A stretch of DNA of 64,000 nt from Prevotella sp. (GTDB taxonomy: Bacteria; Bacteroidota; Bacteroidia; Bacteroidales; Bacteroidaceae), in NCBI GenBank assembly GCA_022511075.1, contig JAFLSE010000013.1, positions 1-64,000 on the forward strand. Direction: 5' to 3'. The position numbers were made by a program, and so were the translations under genes. How positions within the stretch are numbered: position 1 is the stretch's first letter; each line of letters starts with the position of its first letter. The notes under the pieces were generated by a model. It was not told where the DNA came from. It saw only the letters and a list, made by a program, of their open reading frames with translations, and did no database searches. Below are positions 15,687 to 25,437 of the stretch, in pieces.

Positions 15687-16727
15687 ATGGACAACGCACG
15701 CAAAGTGCTGATAGGTATGACTCCCGACGAGCTTAAGGCGGAGGTCAGGGATTTGGGTATGCCGGCATTCACTGCAGGGCAGATAATGAAATGGCTCTAT
15801 ACCAAGCACGTGAGAGACATTGACGAGATGACCGACGTGTCGAAGGCTAACCGTGAGAAACTGAAAGAAAACTTCACCATAGGCTGCATGGAACCGATAG
15901 AGCGTATGCAGTCGGTAGACGGCACTGTGAAATACCTGTTTCCCACGGCAAACGGCAAGTTTGTTGAGACCGTGTATATTCCCGACCACGACAGGGCAAC
16001 GCTATGCGTGTCGTGCCAAGTGGGCTGCAAGATGAACTGCCTTTTTTGCCAGACAGGCAAGCAGGGCTTTGAAGGCAATCTTACGGCTGCCGACATTCTC
16101 AACCAGATATATTCGCTGCCAGAGAGGGAAAACCTCACAAATGTTGTGTTTATGGGACAGGGCGAGCCTATGGACAACCTCGACAACGTGCTGCGTGCCA
16201 CGCAGATACTCACGGCAAAGTATGGCTACGAATGGAGTCCGAAGCGAATAACGGTGAGCAGTGTAGGACTGAAGAACAAACTGAAACGTTTCCTTGACGA
16301 GAGCGACTGCCACGTGGCAATATCAATGCACTCGCCTCTGCACGAGCAGAGGGCTACACTGATTCCTGCGGAAAAGCAGATGCCGATATCGGAAGTGGTG
16401 AAGTTGCTGAAACAGTATGACTTTACTCACCAACGCCGCTGCACCTTTGAATACATTATGTTTGGCGGCATGAACGACTCGCTCACATACGCAAAGGAGA
16501 TTCTGAAACTTACAGAGGGTTTGGAGTGCAGGGTAAACCTCATCAGGTTTCACGACATACCGGGAGTGGATCTGCATCCATGTGAGACAAAGAAAATGGA
16601 GAACTTCCGCGACTATCTCACCAACCACGGACTGACCGCCACCATACGCGCAAGCAGAGGTCAGGACATATTCGCCGCCTGTGGACTGCTGAGCACGGCA
16701 AAGAAAGGCGAACACCATCAAGAATAA
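15687..16727 (+). CDS. rlmN: 23S rRNA/tRNA adenine-C2 methyltransferase RlmN
   Basis: A 346-residue radical SAM enzyme that methylates A2503 of 23S rRNA (and A37 of some tRNAs). The cluster-binding CxxxCxxC is C114-C118-C121 in CQVGCKMNCLFCQTG. Other family marks are MGQGEPMDN, SVGLKN, SMHSP, and a C-terminal catalytic Cys in FAACGLLS (about 338). It has its own promoter and is followed by pdxA after 32 bases. Confidence 0.95.
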   Translation: MDNARKVLIGMTPDELKAEVRDLGMPAFTAGQIMKWLYTKHVRDIDEMTDVSKANREKLKENFTIGCMEPIERMQSVDGTVKYLFPTANGKFVETVYIPDHDRATLCVSCQVGCKMNCLFCQTGKQGFEGNLTAADILNQIYSLPERENLTNVVFMGQGEPMDNLDNVLRATQILTAKYGYEWSPKRITVSSVGLKNKLKRFLDESDCHVAISMHSPLHEQRATLIPAEKQMPISEVVKLLKQYDFTHQRRCTFEYIMFGGMNDSLTYAKEILKLTEGLECRVNLIRFHDIPGVDLHPCETKKMENFRDYLTNHGLTATIRASRGQDIFAACGLLSTAKKGEHHQE

Positions 16728-16759
16728 TACAATAACGACACTATAGATAATTAAAAAAT

Positions 16760-17926
16760 ATGGAAAACGAGAAAATACGCGTGGCAATCACGCATGGAGA
16801 CACCAACGGCATTGGCTACGAGGTGATATTCAAGGCTTTTGAAGACCCAATGATGCTTGAACTCTGCACACCTATAATATATGGCTCACCGAGGGCGGCG
16901 GCATACCACCGCAAGGCACTCGAAATGGAGTTGAATGTAAACATAATAAACACGGCAGAGGAGGCAGAGGAAGGAAAACTTAACCTGCTCACAACTTTTG
17001 AAGAGGAGGTGAAGATTGAACTTGGCAAGCCTTCGCCCGAAGCTGGTACGGCTGCGCTGACTGCGCTCGAAAGGGCAATGGCTGACTTCAAGGAAAACCA
17101 ATACGATGTGCTCGTGACTGCGCCAATAAACAAGAACAACATTCAGAGCGATGCTTTCCGTTTCTGCGGACACACTGAGTATATTGAGGAGAAAGTGGGT
17201 GATGGTGCAAAGTCGCTTATGATTCTGATGAGCGGAAACCTGCGTGTGGCTCTCGTAACCACACATTTGGCAGTAAAGGATATTGCCGCTGCCATAACCA
17301 CAGAGAAGATTGTGGAAAAGGCAACGATACTGCACGACAGTCTGAAACGCGACTTCCGCATAACAAATCCTCGCATTGCAGTGCTCTCGCTCAATCCTCA
17401 CGTTGGCGACAACGGACTTTTGGGCACAGAGGAGCAGGAAATGATAATACCTGCCATCAACATTCTTGAGGAAAACAACATACAGGCATTCGGTCCGTAT
17501 GCTGCCGACGGCTTCTTCGGCAGCGGTACATACACAAAGTTCGATGCTGTGCTGGCTATGTATCACGACCAAGGGCTCGCACCTTTCAAGGCTTTGGCAT
17601 CGGAAAGCGGAGTGAACTACACCGCAGGTCTGCCGATAGTGCGCACATCGCCCGACCACGGCACTGCATACGACATTGCCGGCAAGAACAAGGCAGACCA
17701 CAATTCGCTGCGCCACGCCATATACACTGCGATAGACGTATACCGCAACCGCAGCAACTACGATGAGGCTACTGCAAATCCTCTCAAGAAACTTTACCAC
17801 GAGAGGCGTGAGGACGGCGACAAGGCTCGCTTTGCACAGAAGCCACGAGACTTCAAACGAGACAACAAGCAGGAACAAACGACACCGACGGAGCAGCAGG
17901 ACAACGCTCCGCAGGCTGAAGAATGA
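16760..17926 (+). CDS. pdxA: 4-hydroxythreonine-4-phosphate dehydrogenase PdxA
   Basis: A 388-residue enzyme of vitamin B6 synthesis (DXP-dependent route). Motifs: THGDTNGIGYE at the N-terminus, TAPINKNN, the metal-binding CGHTEY (about 135-140), SLNPHVGDNG, AMYHDQGLAPFK, and RTSPDHGTAYDIAG. The last 45 residues are a charged, Gln-rich extension not needed for the fold. Its stop overlaps the next start by 4 bases (ATGA). Confidence 0.93.
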   Translation: MENEKIRVAITHGDTNGIGYEVIFKAFEDPMMLELCTPIIYGSPRAAAYHRKALEMELNVNIINTAEEAEEGKLNLLTTFEEEVKIELGKPSPEAGTAALTALERAMADFKENQYDVLVTAPINKNNIQSDAFRFCGHTEYIEEKVGDGAKSLMILMSGNLRVALVTTHLAVKDIAAAITTEKIVEKATILHDSLKRDFRITNPRIAVLSLNPHVGDNGLLGTEEQEMIIPAINILEENNIQAFGPYAADGFFGSGTYTKFDAVLAMYHDQGLAPFKALASESGVNYTAGLPIVRTSPDHGTAYDIAGKNKADHNSLRHAIYTAIDVYRNRSNYDEATANPLKKLYHERREDGDKARFAQKPRDFKRDNKQEQTTPTEQQDNAPQAEE

Positions 17927-18912
17927 AAAAGAAATATCAAAACGCATTCTTCCTATTCGGGTTAGCGGTGTTGGTGCTGATGGTGTCGCAACTCGACTTT
18001 GCCGAGGTGTGGTCAGGCATACAGCGCGCAGGCTACTGGTTCTTGGCAGTGGTGCTGCTGTGGGCGGTGCTATATATGTTCAACACGGCTGCGTGGAAGA
18101 CCATAATCAGCAACATTGCTCCCGAGGACACGCACAAGGTGGGCTTTGCGTGGCTCTACAAGATAACGGTGTCGGGCTTTGCTCTCAACTACGCCACGCC
18201 CGGTGGACTTATGGGTGGAGAGCCTTATCGCATAATGTCGCTGTCGCCGAGGATAGGCACGGAGAAAGCATCTGCCTCAGTGTTGCTCTATGCAATGACG
18301 CACATCTTTTCGCACTTTTGGTTTTGGTTGTTGAGTGTGGTTCTATATGTTCTTACCCAGCCGCTTAATGTTCCGATGGCAGCACTGCTATTTGCCGTAA
18401 CATTGTTCTGCACGGCTGCTATATGGTTTTTCCTCAAAGGCTACAAGAAAGGCATTGCCGTGAGTGCAATGAACGTGCTGCGTCACTTTCCGTTTGCAAA
18501 GCGCAAGGCACAGGCATTTCTCGACAGCCACAGGGAACAGTTGCAGACCATTGACGAGCGAATGAGGGCTTTGCACAACCAGAATCCACGTTCCTTTGCC
18601 CTTGCAGTGCTTCTCGAACTTGCCTGCCGTGTGGTGTCGGCACTCGAGATACTCTTTATTCTGCTTGTCATAATGCCTTCCGCAAACTACATTCAGTGCA
18701 TTCTCATATTGGCTTTCACTTCGCTTTTTGCAAATATGCTGTTTTTCCTGCCCCTGCAACTCGGAGGTCGTGAGGGTGGTTTCCTTATGTCGGCACACGG
18801 GCTTCGCCTCACTGCTTCGGCAGGAATATTCGTAGCCCTTTTGGTGCGACTGCGCGAACTCATCTGGACGGCAATAGGGCTTTTGCTCATAAAATTCGAC
18901 AAGAAAACATAA
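17923..18912 (+). CDS. Flippase-like membrane protein (UPF0104/AglD-MprF type)
   Basis: A 329-residue polytopic membrane protein with about eight hydrophobic segments and family marks NYATPGGLMGGEPYR (about 86-100) and LGGREGGFLM (about 283-292). The family includes the flippase half of MprF and proteins that move lipid-linked compounds; the substrate here is unknown. Translationally coupled to pdxA, but no metabolic link between the two is evident. Confidence 0.8.
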   Translation: MKKKYQNAFFLFGLAVLVLMVSQLDFAEVWSGIQRAGYWFLAVVLLWAVLYMFNTAAWKTIISNIAPEDTHKVGFAWLYKITVSGFALNYATPGGLMGGEPYRIMSLSPRIGTEKASASVLLYAMTHIFSHFWFWLLSVVLYVLTQPLNVPMAALLFAVTLFCTAAIWFFLKGYKKGIAVSAMNVLRHFPFAKRKAQAFLDSHREQLQTIDERMRALHNQNPRSFALAVLLELACRVVSALEILFILLVIMPSANYIQCILILAFTSLFANMLFFLPLQLGGREGGFLMSAHGLRLTASAGIFVALLVRLRELIWTAIGLLLIKFDKKT

Positions 18913-18951
18913 AATATTGGCAAAAACAAGGAGAATATCAAATAATTTTTG

Positions 18952-18959
18952 TACCTTTG
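18952..18959 (+). promoter_or_regulatory. -7 box of the sigma-54 activator gene
   Basis: TACCTTTG ends only 9 bases before the ATG at 18969. The -33 partner is not clear. If used, the mRNA leader would be about 3-6 bases. Confidence 0.55.
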
Positions 18960-18968
18960 CCCGATAAA

Positions 18969-20239
<1,271 letters not shown>

Positions 20240-20243
<4 letters not shown>

Positions 20244-20776
20244 ACGAAAAGATTAGATTGAAGACATATAAAATCATAATAACGCTATGCTGTGTGGTGG
20301 TGCTTACATGCTTCACCGCTTGCAGCGTGTCGTATAAATTCAACGGCGCAAGTATCGACTATAGCAAGACAAAGACGATACAGATTGCCGACTTCCCAAT
20401 ACGTTCAAGTTACGTATGGGGACCAATGGCGAGCATATTCAACAATCAGTTGAAAGACGAGTTTGCAAGCCACACGCGCCTCATTCAGGTTAAGCGCAAC
20501 GGCGACCTGAAGATAGAGGGCGAGATAACGCAGTACACCCAGCAGAACAAGTCGGTGTCGGCAGAGGGTGTGTCGGCGCAGACCGAACTTGCGATGACCG
20601 TAAACGTGAGGTTTACCAACAACACAAACCACGCCGAGGATTTTGAAAGGTCGTTCACGGCACGCTCCACATACGAGACAACGCAGTCACTCAACTCCGT
20701 GCAGGAAGAACTCGTGACGCAGATGTGCAAGGAGATAACGGAGCAGATATTCAATGCCACGGTGGCTAACTGGTAA
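20240..20776 (+). CDS. lptE: LptE-like LPS-assembly lipoprotein
   Basis: A protein of about 178 residues with a lipoprotein signal (VLTCFTACS) and the Bacteroidota LptE body (SYKFNGASIDYSKTKTIQI, then IEGEITQY). LptE partners the LptD barrel that inserts LPS in the outer leaflet. There is no ATG: translation must begin at a TTG, either 20240, which overlaps the preceding stop by 4 bases (TTGA), or 20258. The overlap favours coupling at 20240. Confidence 0.8.
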
Positions 20777-20805
20777 TAATAAGAAAACGTAGCGAAAAGG
20801 ATAAT

Positions 20806-21594
20806 ATGGAACTGACAACACTCATAAAGCACCCAGAGCGAATGAACCGCGAAACTCTCTACGAGTTGCGTTCACTCGTGGCGCTGTATCCATATTTCCA
20901 GACAGCCCGTCTCCTGCTGCTGCAAAACCTATATCTGCTGCACGATGCATCATTCGACGAGGAGTTGCGTAGTGCTGCGATATACATCACCGACAGGAAG
21001 GTGATATTCAACCTCATAGAAGCTGCCCACTATCGTCTGAAGAAAACAACCGGCGGCAAGGAGAATACTTCGGATGATAACGACATTACGGGTAAGAGCC
21101 GCACGATATCGCTCATCGACAACTTCCTCGACTCAATGCCGAAGGAAGAAGAGGACGATGCTCCGCGCAAGCGCAAGCCTACACCAGCCGATGCAGCCAT
21201 AGACTATGTGTCATACCTGCTTGAGAGTGATGGCGGCAATAGGAAAGCCTCTCCGAAAGTGCCGCAACTCAGGGGACAAAGCCTCATAGACACGTTCCTC
21301 AATGACAACCAAGGACGAATAGTACTCAACGAAGACTATGAGCCACAACAGCCGGAGAGCATTGAAGAAAAACCTATGCCCGTTGTGGAAACAGTGTTAC
21401 AAGGAGAGCCAGAGCAGGAAGAAGGCTACTTCACGGAGGCATTGGCACGCATATACATCAAGCAGGGGCACTTCCAGAAGGCGTTCGATATAATAGACCG
21501 CCTCAGCAGGCAGCACCCCGAAAAGAACGTGTATTTCGACGACCAGAAACGTTTCTTGAAAAAATTAATAATAAACAACAATAAAAACAATTAA
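20806..21594 (+). CDS. Conserved hypothetical protein between lptE and secG
   Basis: A 262-residue soluble protein with no signal peptide or membrane segment. The N-terminal about 80 residues are helical (ETLYELRSLVALYPYFQTARLLLLQNL), followed by a charged, probably disordered middle, and a C-terminal TPR-like helix pair (TEALARIYIKQGHFQKAFDIIDRLS). It is commonly found in this position in Bacteroidota. A scaffolding or assembly role fits the TPR-like end; nothing more specific can be said. Confidence 0.6.
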   Translation: MELTTLIKHPERMNRETLYELRSLVALYPYFQTARLLLLQNLYLLHDASFDEELRSAAIYITDRKVIFNLIEAAHYRLKKTTGGKENTSDDNDITGKSRTISLIDNFLDSMPKEEEDDAPRKRKPTPADAAIDYVSYLLESDGGNRKASPKVPQLRGQSLIDTFLNDNQGRIVLNEDYEPQQPESIEEKPMPVVETVLQGEPEQEEGYFTEALARIYIKQGHFQKAFDIIDRLSRQHPEKNVYFDDQKRFLKKLIINNNKNN

Positions 21595-21599
21595 AAAAA

Positions 21600-21995
21600 A
21601 TGTACACATTATTAGTTATTCTAATTGTAATTGCAGCACTGCTCATGATTGGCATCGTGCTCATTCAGGAATCAAAGGGTGGCGGTCTTTCCTCCAACTT
21701 TGCGTCTTACAACCAGATTGGCGGCGTGCGCAAGACCACAGACTTCATTGAGAAGACGACTTGGACTCTTGCCGCTCTCATGGTGGTTATCAGCGTTGCC
21801 TGTGCCTACGTAGCACCTCAGGCAGCAACCGATATCTCTGTAATGGAGGGTATCGAGAATCCTGTTACCAACCCTAACACAGTGCCCGGCTTCGGTGCAT
21901 CGCAGCCAAAGGACGAGGCTGCTCCTGCTGCTACTCCTGCTGAATCAGAGGCTGCACCGGCAAAAGAAGCTGCTCCAGCAGAGAAAGCTAATTAA
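21600..21995 (+). CDS. secG: Protein translocase subunit SecG
   Basis: A 131-residue small subunit of the SecYEG channel. Two membrane helices (about 2-22 and 53-72) flank the conserved loop QESKGGGLSS. A C-terminal tail of about 35 residues, rich in Ala, Pro and Glu, is longer than in E. coli but normal in this phylum. Starts 5 bases after the preceding gene and ends the rlmN-to-secG run; a terminator follows. Confidence 0.92.
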   Translation: MYTLLVILIVIAALLMIGIVLIQESKGGGLSSNFASYNQIGGVRKTTDFIEKTTWTLAALMVVISVACAYVAPQAATDISVMEGIENPVTNPNTVPGFGASQPKDEAAPAATPAESEAAPAKEAAPAEKAN

Positions 21996-22077
21996 GTTTA
22001 GGTAGACAACTTGTTAACTTCGCGTGACATTATTCGAAGCGCGGAGAATACGACTTTCATTGCATGCACATCATTTG

Positions 22078-22115
22078 ACATTTCACCGTCCAGCCTTGAC
22101 TGGACGGTGAAATGT
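22078..22115 (+). terminator. Terminator after secG
   Basis: A 16-bp perfect stem (ACATTTCACCGTCCAG with its complement) around a 6-base loop, followed by a T-rich stretch. Confidence 0.75.
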
Positions 22116-22172
22116 TTATATGATTTATATTTATTTTTCATTCAATCTTTCGTTGTTCTGCAAAATTATTAA

Positions 22173-22180
22173 TAACTTTG
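22173..22180 (+). promoter_or_regulatory. -7 box of the CobW-family GTPase gene
   Basis: TAACTTTG, 45 bases before the start codon, with TTG at 22153-22155 (17-base spacer, slightly short). No Zur-like operator could be identified by eye. Confidence 0.5.
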
Positions 22181-22224
22181 CAGGCATATAGGACAATAAA
22201 CACAAAAAAGAAAAATATCATCAA

Positions 22225-23490
22225 ATGAAAGAGACTCCAGTGCTGCTGCTGACAGGATATTTAGGCAGCGGAAAGACTACATTGGTAAACCATATCCTCG
22301 GCAATGAAAAGGGAATAAAGTTTGCGGTAATAGTGAACGATATTGGCGAGGTGAACATCGACGCGGAACTGATAGAGAAAGGCGGCGTTGTGGGCAAGAA
22401 AGAGGAAAGCCTCGTGGCATTGCAGAACGGTTGCATCTGCTGCACACTGAAAATGGACCTCGTGGAGCAGATAAACGACATAATGAAGATGGACCGCTTC
22501 GACTATATCGTGATTGAGGCAAGCGGAATATGCGAGCCTGCACCGATAGCCCAGACGATATGCGGCATTCCGTCGCTCGGAAAGGAATACACGGAGCACG
22601 GCGTGGCAAGGCTCGATGCGATAGTGACCGTGGTGGATGCCCTTCGTATGCAAAGCGAGTTTCAATGCGGCGAAAGACTGCAAAGCAAGGAACTCGGCGA
22701 GGACGACATAGAGAACCTGCTGATAGAACAGATTGAGTTCTGTAACATTGTGTTGCTCAATAAGGTATCGGAAGTGACAACCGAAGAAAAAGAACGCCTC
22801 AAGAAGATAATAAAGATACTGCAACCAAAGGCGGAAATAATAGAATGCGACTATGCCGACGTGGACATTGAAAGGATTGTTGGCACAGGGATGTTCGACT
22901 TTGAGAGTGTGGCGACATCGGCGACATGGGTACAAGAGATTGAGCGCGAAATGACGGAAGAGGAGGAGCATGAGGCTCATCATCACGGGCATCATCATGA
23001 ACATGAGCATTGCGAACATCATCATCACGAACATGAGCACCACCACGAACATCATGACCACGAGCATTGCGACGACCCACACTGCCATTGCCATCACCAC
23101 CATCACGACCACGGAGAGGCAGAGGAATATGGCATTGGAACTTTCGTGTACTACCGCAGACAGGCTTTCGACCTTGCCAAGTTCGACAATTTCGTAGCAA
23201 AGAAATGGCCAAAGGAGGTTATAAGGTGCAAGGGTGTGTGCTATTTCAGCGAGAACACCGACATGTCGTATCTATTCGAGCAGGCAGGCGTGCAGAAGAA
23301 GATAAGGGAGGCAGGATTGTGGTTTGCCACAGCCAATGAAGAAGAACTTCAGGAACTGATGAAACAAGAGCCACGACTGCTGCAAGACTGGGACGACACA
23401 TACGGCGACCGTATGCAGAAGATAGTATTCATAGGTCAGAAAATGAACAAAGAGCAGATATGCCGCGACCTTGACGAATGTCTCGTATGA
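22225..23490 (+). CDS. CobW/G3E-family GTPase, His-rich metal chaperone
   Basis: A 421-residue GTPase of the COG0523 group, which delivers metals (often zinc) to client enzymes. Walker A is GYLGSGKTT (11-19), the metal-binding CxCC is GCICC (69-73), and the guanine motif is NKVS (about 179-182). A striking His-rich insert (249-297) contains over 25 His plus three Cys. The CobW C-terminal domain follows. Such inserts store or hand over Zn, Ni or Co; which metal is unknown. It has its own promoter. Confidence 0.9.
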   Translation: MKETPVLLLTGYLGSGKTTLVNHILGNEKGIKFAVIVNDIGEVNIDAELIEKGGVVGKKEESLVALQNGCICCTLKMDLVEQINDIMKMDRFDYIVIEASGICEPAPIAQTICGIPSLGKEYTEHGVARLDAIVTVVDALRMQSEFQCGERLQSKELGEDDIENLLIEQIEFCNIVLLNKVSEVTTEEKERLKKIIKILQPKAEIIECDYADVDIERIVGTGMFDFESVATSATWVQEIEREMTEEEEHEAHHHGHHHEHEHCEHHHHEHEHHHEHHDHEHCDDPHCHCHHHHHDHGEAEEYGIGTFVYYRRQAFDLAKFDNFVAKKWPKEVIRCKGVCYFSENTDMSYLFEQAGVQKKIREAGLWFATANEEELQELMKQEPRLLQDWDDTYGDRMQKIVFIGQKMNKEQICRDLDECLV

Positions 23491-23507
23491 AAAATATGAG
23501 ACTTTCC

Positions 23508-23539
23508 TTGTGGAATATCATATTTTTTTCGTATCTTTG
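23508..23539 (+). promoter_or_regulatory. Promoter of the transketolase-kinase-isomerase operon
   Basis: TTG 23508-23510, 21-base spacer, TATCTTTG 23532-23539. The start codon at 23592 gives a leader of about 45 bases. No terminator is seen after the GTPase gene, so some read-through is possible. Confidence 0.6.
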
Positions 23540-23591
23540 TCGGCGAAAACTACATAAAACAATAAGAAATACTAAATAACACTTGACTTTG

Positions 23592-24434
23592 ATGAAAGAG
23601 AAAATGACAGCAACTCAATTGAAGTTGCAGGCAGAAATCAACCGCAAACGCCTTGTGGAGATAGTTCAAAAGGCAAAGGCAGGTCACATCGGCGGCGGAC
23701 TCTCCGCAATGAATATGCTCACTGCGTTGTATTTCCGCGAGATGAACATCAATCCAGCAGAGCCGAAAATGGCACTGCGCGACCGTTTCGTAATGAGTAA
23801 GGGACACTGCGTGGAGGCTCTCTACAGTGTGCTGCAAAACCGTGGTTTCATAACCAAGGAACTTACCGACACGCTCGGCGAGTTTGACTCGGTGCTGGCA
23901 GGTCACCCGACTATTGAGGTGAACGGCATCGAGGTGAACAGCGGCGCATTGGGACACGGACTGCCAATAGGCGTGGGTATGGCAATTGCTGCGAAAATGG
24001 ACAAGCAGCCGTGGCGCACCTTCGTGCTTATGGGCGACGGCGAGCAGGGCGAAGGCTCTATCTACGAGGCGGCAATGGCAGGAAGCCACTACAAACTTGA
24101 CAACCTCGTGGCGATAATCGACCGCAACAGGTTGCAGATTTCCGACACCACCGAGAACGTTATGGCACTTGAGCCGATAGCAGACCGCTGGACGGCATTC
24201 GGCTGGGATGTGAAGGACATCAATGGCGACTCGATGGAAGCCATAGTAGAAGCACTCGACTCAATCGACTACACAAACGGCAAGCCTCACCTCATCATAT
24301 CACGCACCACAAAGGGATATGGCGTGAGCCTGATGGAAAACGTGCTGAAATGGCACCACGGAGTGCCTACGCAAGAGGAATACGAGAAGGCGATTGCGGA
24401 GATAGAGGCGAGAATAGAGAGTTTAAAGAATTAA
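23592..24434 (+). CDS. Two-subunit transketolase, N-terminal (TPP-binding) subunit
   Basis: A 280-residue subunit that binds thiamine diphosphate. Marks: KAGHIGGGLSAMN, SKGHCVEALY, GHPT, GALGHGLPIGVGMA, and the TPP motif GDGEQGEGS through to DRN. In split transketolases it pairs with a separate C-terminal subunit, here encoded 31 bases downstream. Start ATG 23592 is preferred to the in-frame TTG nine bases earlier. The genes after it (sugar kinase, isomerase) suggest a dedicated catabolic transketolase rather than the pentose-phosphate enzyme. Confidence 0.9.
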   Translation: MKEKMTATQLKLQAEINRKRLVEIVQKAKAGHIGGGLSAMNMLTALYFREMNINPAEPKMALRDRFVMSKGHCVEALYSVLQNRGFITKELTDTLGEFDSVLAGHPTIEVNGIEVNSGALGHGLPIGVGMAIAAKMDKQPWRTFVLMGDGEQGEGSIYEAAMAGSHYKLDNLVAIIDRNRLQISDTTENVMALEPIADRWTAFGWDVKDINGDSMEAIVEALDSIDYTNGKPHLIISRTTKGYGVSLMENVLKWHHGVPTQEEYEKAIAEIEARIESLKN

Positions 24435-24465
24435 AAAAACGTAACAACACATACATACAGAAGAT

Positions 24466-25410
24466 ATGGGTTATGAATTGAAAAGCGTTCCTTGCCGCAA
24501 GGCGATAACCGACAAGATGGTTGAACTGGGCAAGAAGGACAAGAACATAGTGGCAGTGACAACCGACGCACGCGGCTCGGTGACGCTGACAGACTTTGCC
24601 AACGAACTGCCGGAGCAGTTCGTGGAGTGCGGCATTGCAGAACAAGACGGCGTAGGCATAGCAGCAGGATTGGCACACAGCGGAAAGAAAGTATGGGTGT
24701 GCGGTCCGGCGTGTTTCTATGTAGCACGCAGTCTGGAGCAGGTAAAGGTTGATGTGGCTTACTCGAAGAATCCCGTGAAGATTCTCGGTGTCAGCGGCGG
24801 CGTGGCATACGGTGCCCTTGGTGCAACACACCACTCGCTTCACGATATTGCCGCCCTGCGCACGTTCCCAGGTATGAACGTGGTGCTTCCATGCGATGCA
24901 CACCAGAGCCGCAAGTTGGCTGAGGTGGCAACGGAAATGGACGAGCCTGTATATGTGCGCGTGGGCAGAAATGCCGTTCCCGATGTTTACACAGAGGATA
25001 ACTGCCCCTTCACTCTTGGCAAGGCAAATATGCTTATGGACGGCGACAAGATGACGATAATAGGTTGCGGCGAGACGGTATACCACTGTCTTGAAGCGGC
25101 AAAGCGTCTTGCCGGGGAAGGCATAAAGGTGCGCGTGCTCGACATGCACACACTGAAGCCTGCCGACACCGATGCCATTATCGCAGCAGCAAAGGAAACA
25201 GGCAAGATTATCACCGTGGAGGAGCATTCTGTATACGGCGGTCTTGGCGCTATCGTGGCAGAGACCGTTTGTCAGGCGGGGTGTCCAGTACCAATGAAGA
25301 TTTTGGGAATACCCGACGAGAATGCAATACACGGCAAGCCGCTTGAGATATTCCATTACTACAAGATGGATGCTGAAGGCATATACGAGACGGCGAAATC
25401 AATGCTATAA
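24466..25410 (+). CDS. Two-subunit transketolase, C-terminal subunit
   Basis: A 314-residue subunit with the pyrimidine-binding domain (RGSVTLTDFANELPEQFVECGIAEQDGVGIAAGLA, where Glu activates TPP) and the C-terminal transketolase domain (VRVLDMHTLKPADTDAIIAAA, then VEEHSVYGGLG). It completes the enzyme begun by the preceding gene. Ketose substrate and aldehyde acceptor cannot be read from sequence. Confidence 0.9.
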   Translation: MGYELKSVPCRKAITDKMVELGKKDKNIVAVTTDARGSVTLTDFANELPEQFVECGIAEQDGVGIAAGLAHSGKKVWVCGPACFYVARSLEQVKVDVAYSKNPVKILGVSGGVAYGALGATHHSLHDIAALRTFPGMNVVLPCDAHQSRKLAEVATEMDEPVYVRVGRNAVPDVYTEDNCPFTLGKANMLMDGDKMTIIGCGETVYHCLEAAKRLAGEGIKVRVLDMHTLKPADTDAIIAAAKETGKIITVEEHSVYGGLGAIVAETVCQAGCPVPMKILGIPDENAIHGKPLEIFHYYKMDAEGIYETAKSML

Positions 25411-25437
25411 ACGATAACACAATACAACGACCGAGCA

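Noticed and set aside
16886..17947. 353-codon leftward open frame opposite pdxA
   Set aside because: Antisense shadow; pdxA has all its motifs.
22261..23112. 283-codon leftward open frame opposite the CobW gene
   Set aside because: Its Met/Val runs are the antisense of the His-rich stretch; no start context and no known family.
24367..25356. 329-codon leftward open frame opposite the transketolase C-subunit gene
   Set aside because: Shadow of a well-supported gene, with Cys/His-rich nonsense composition.
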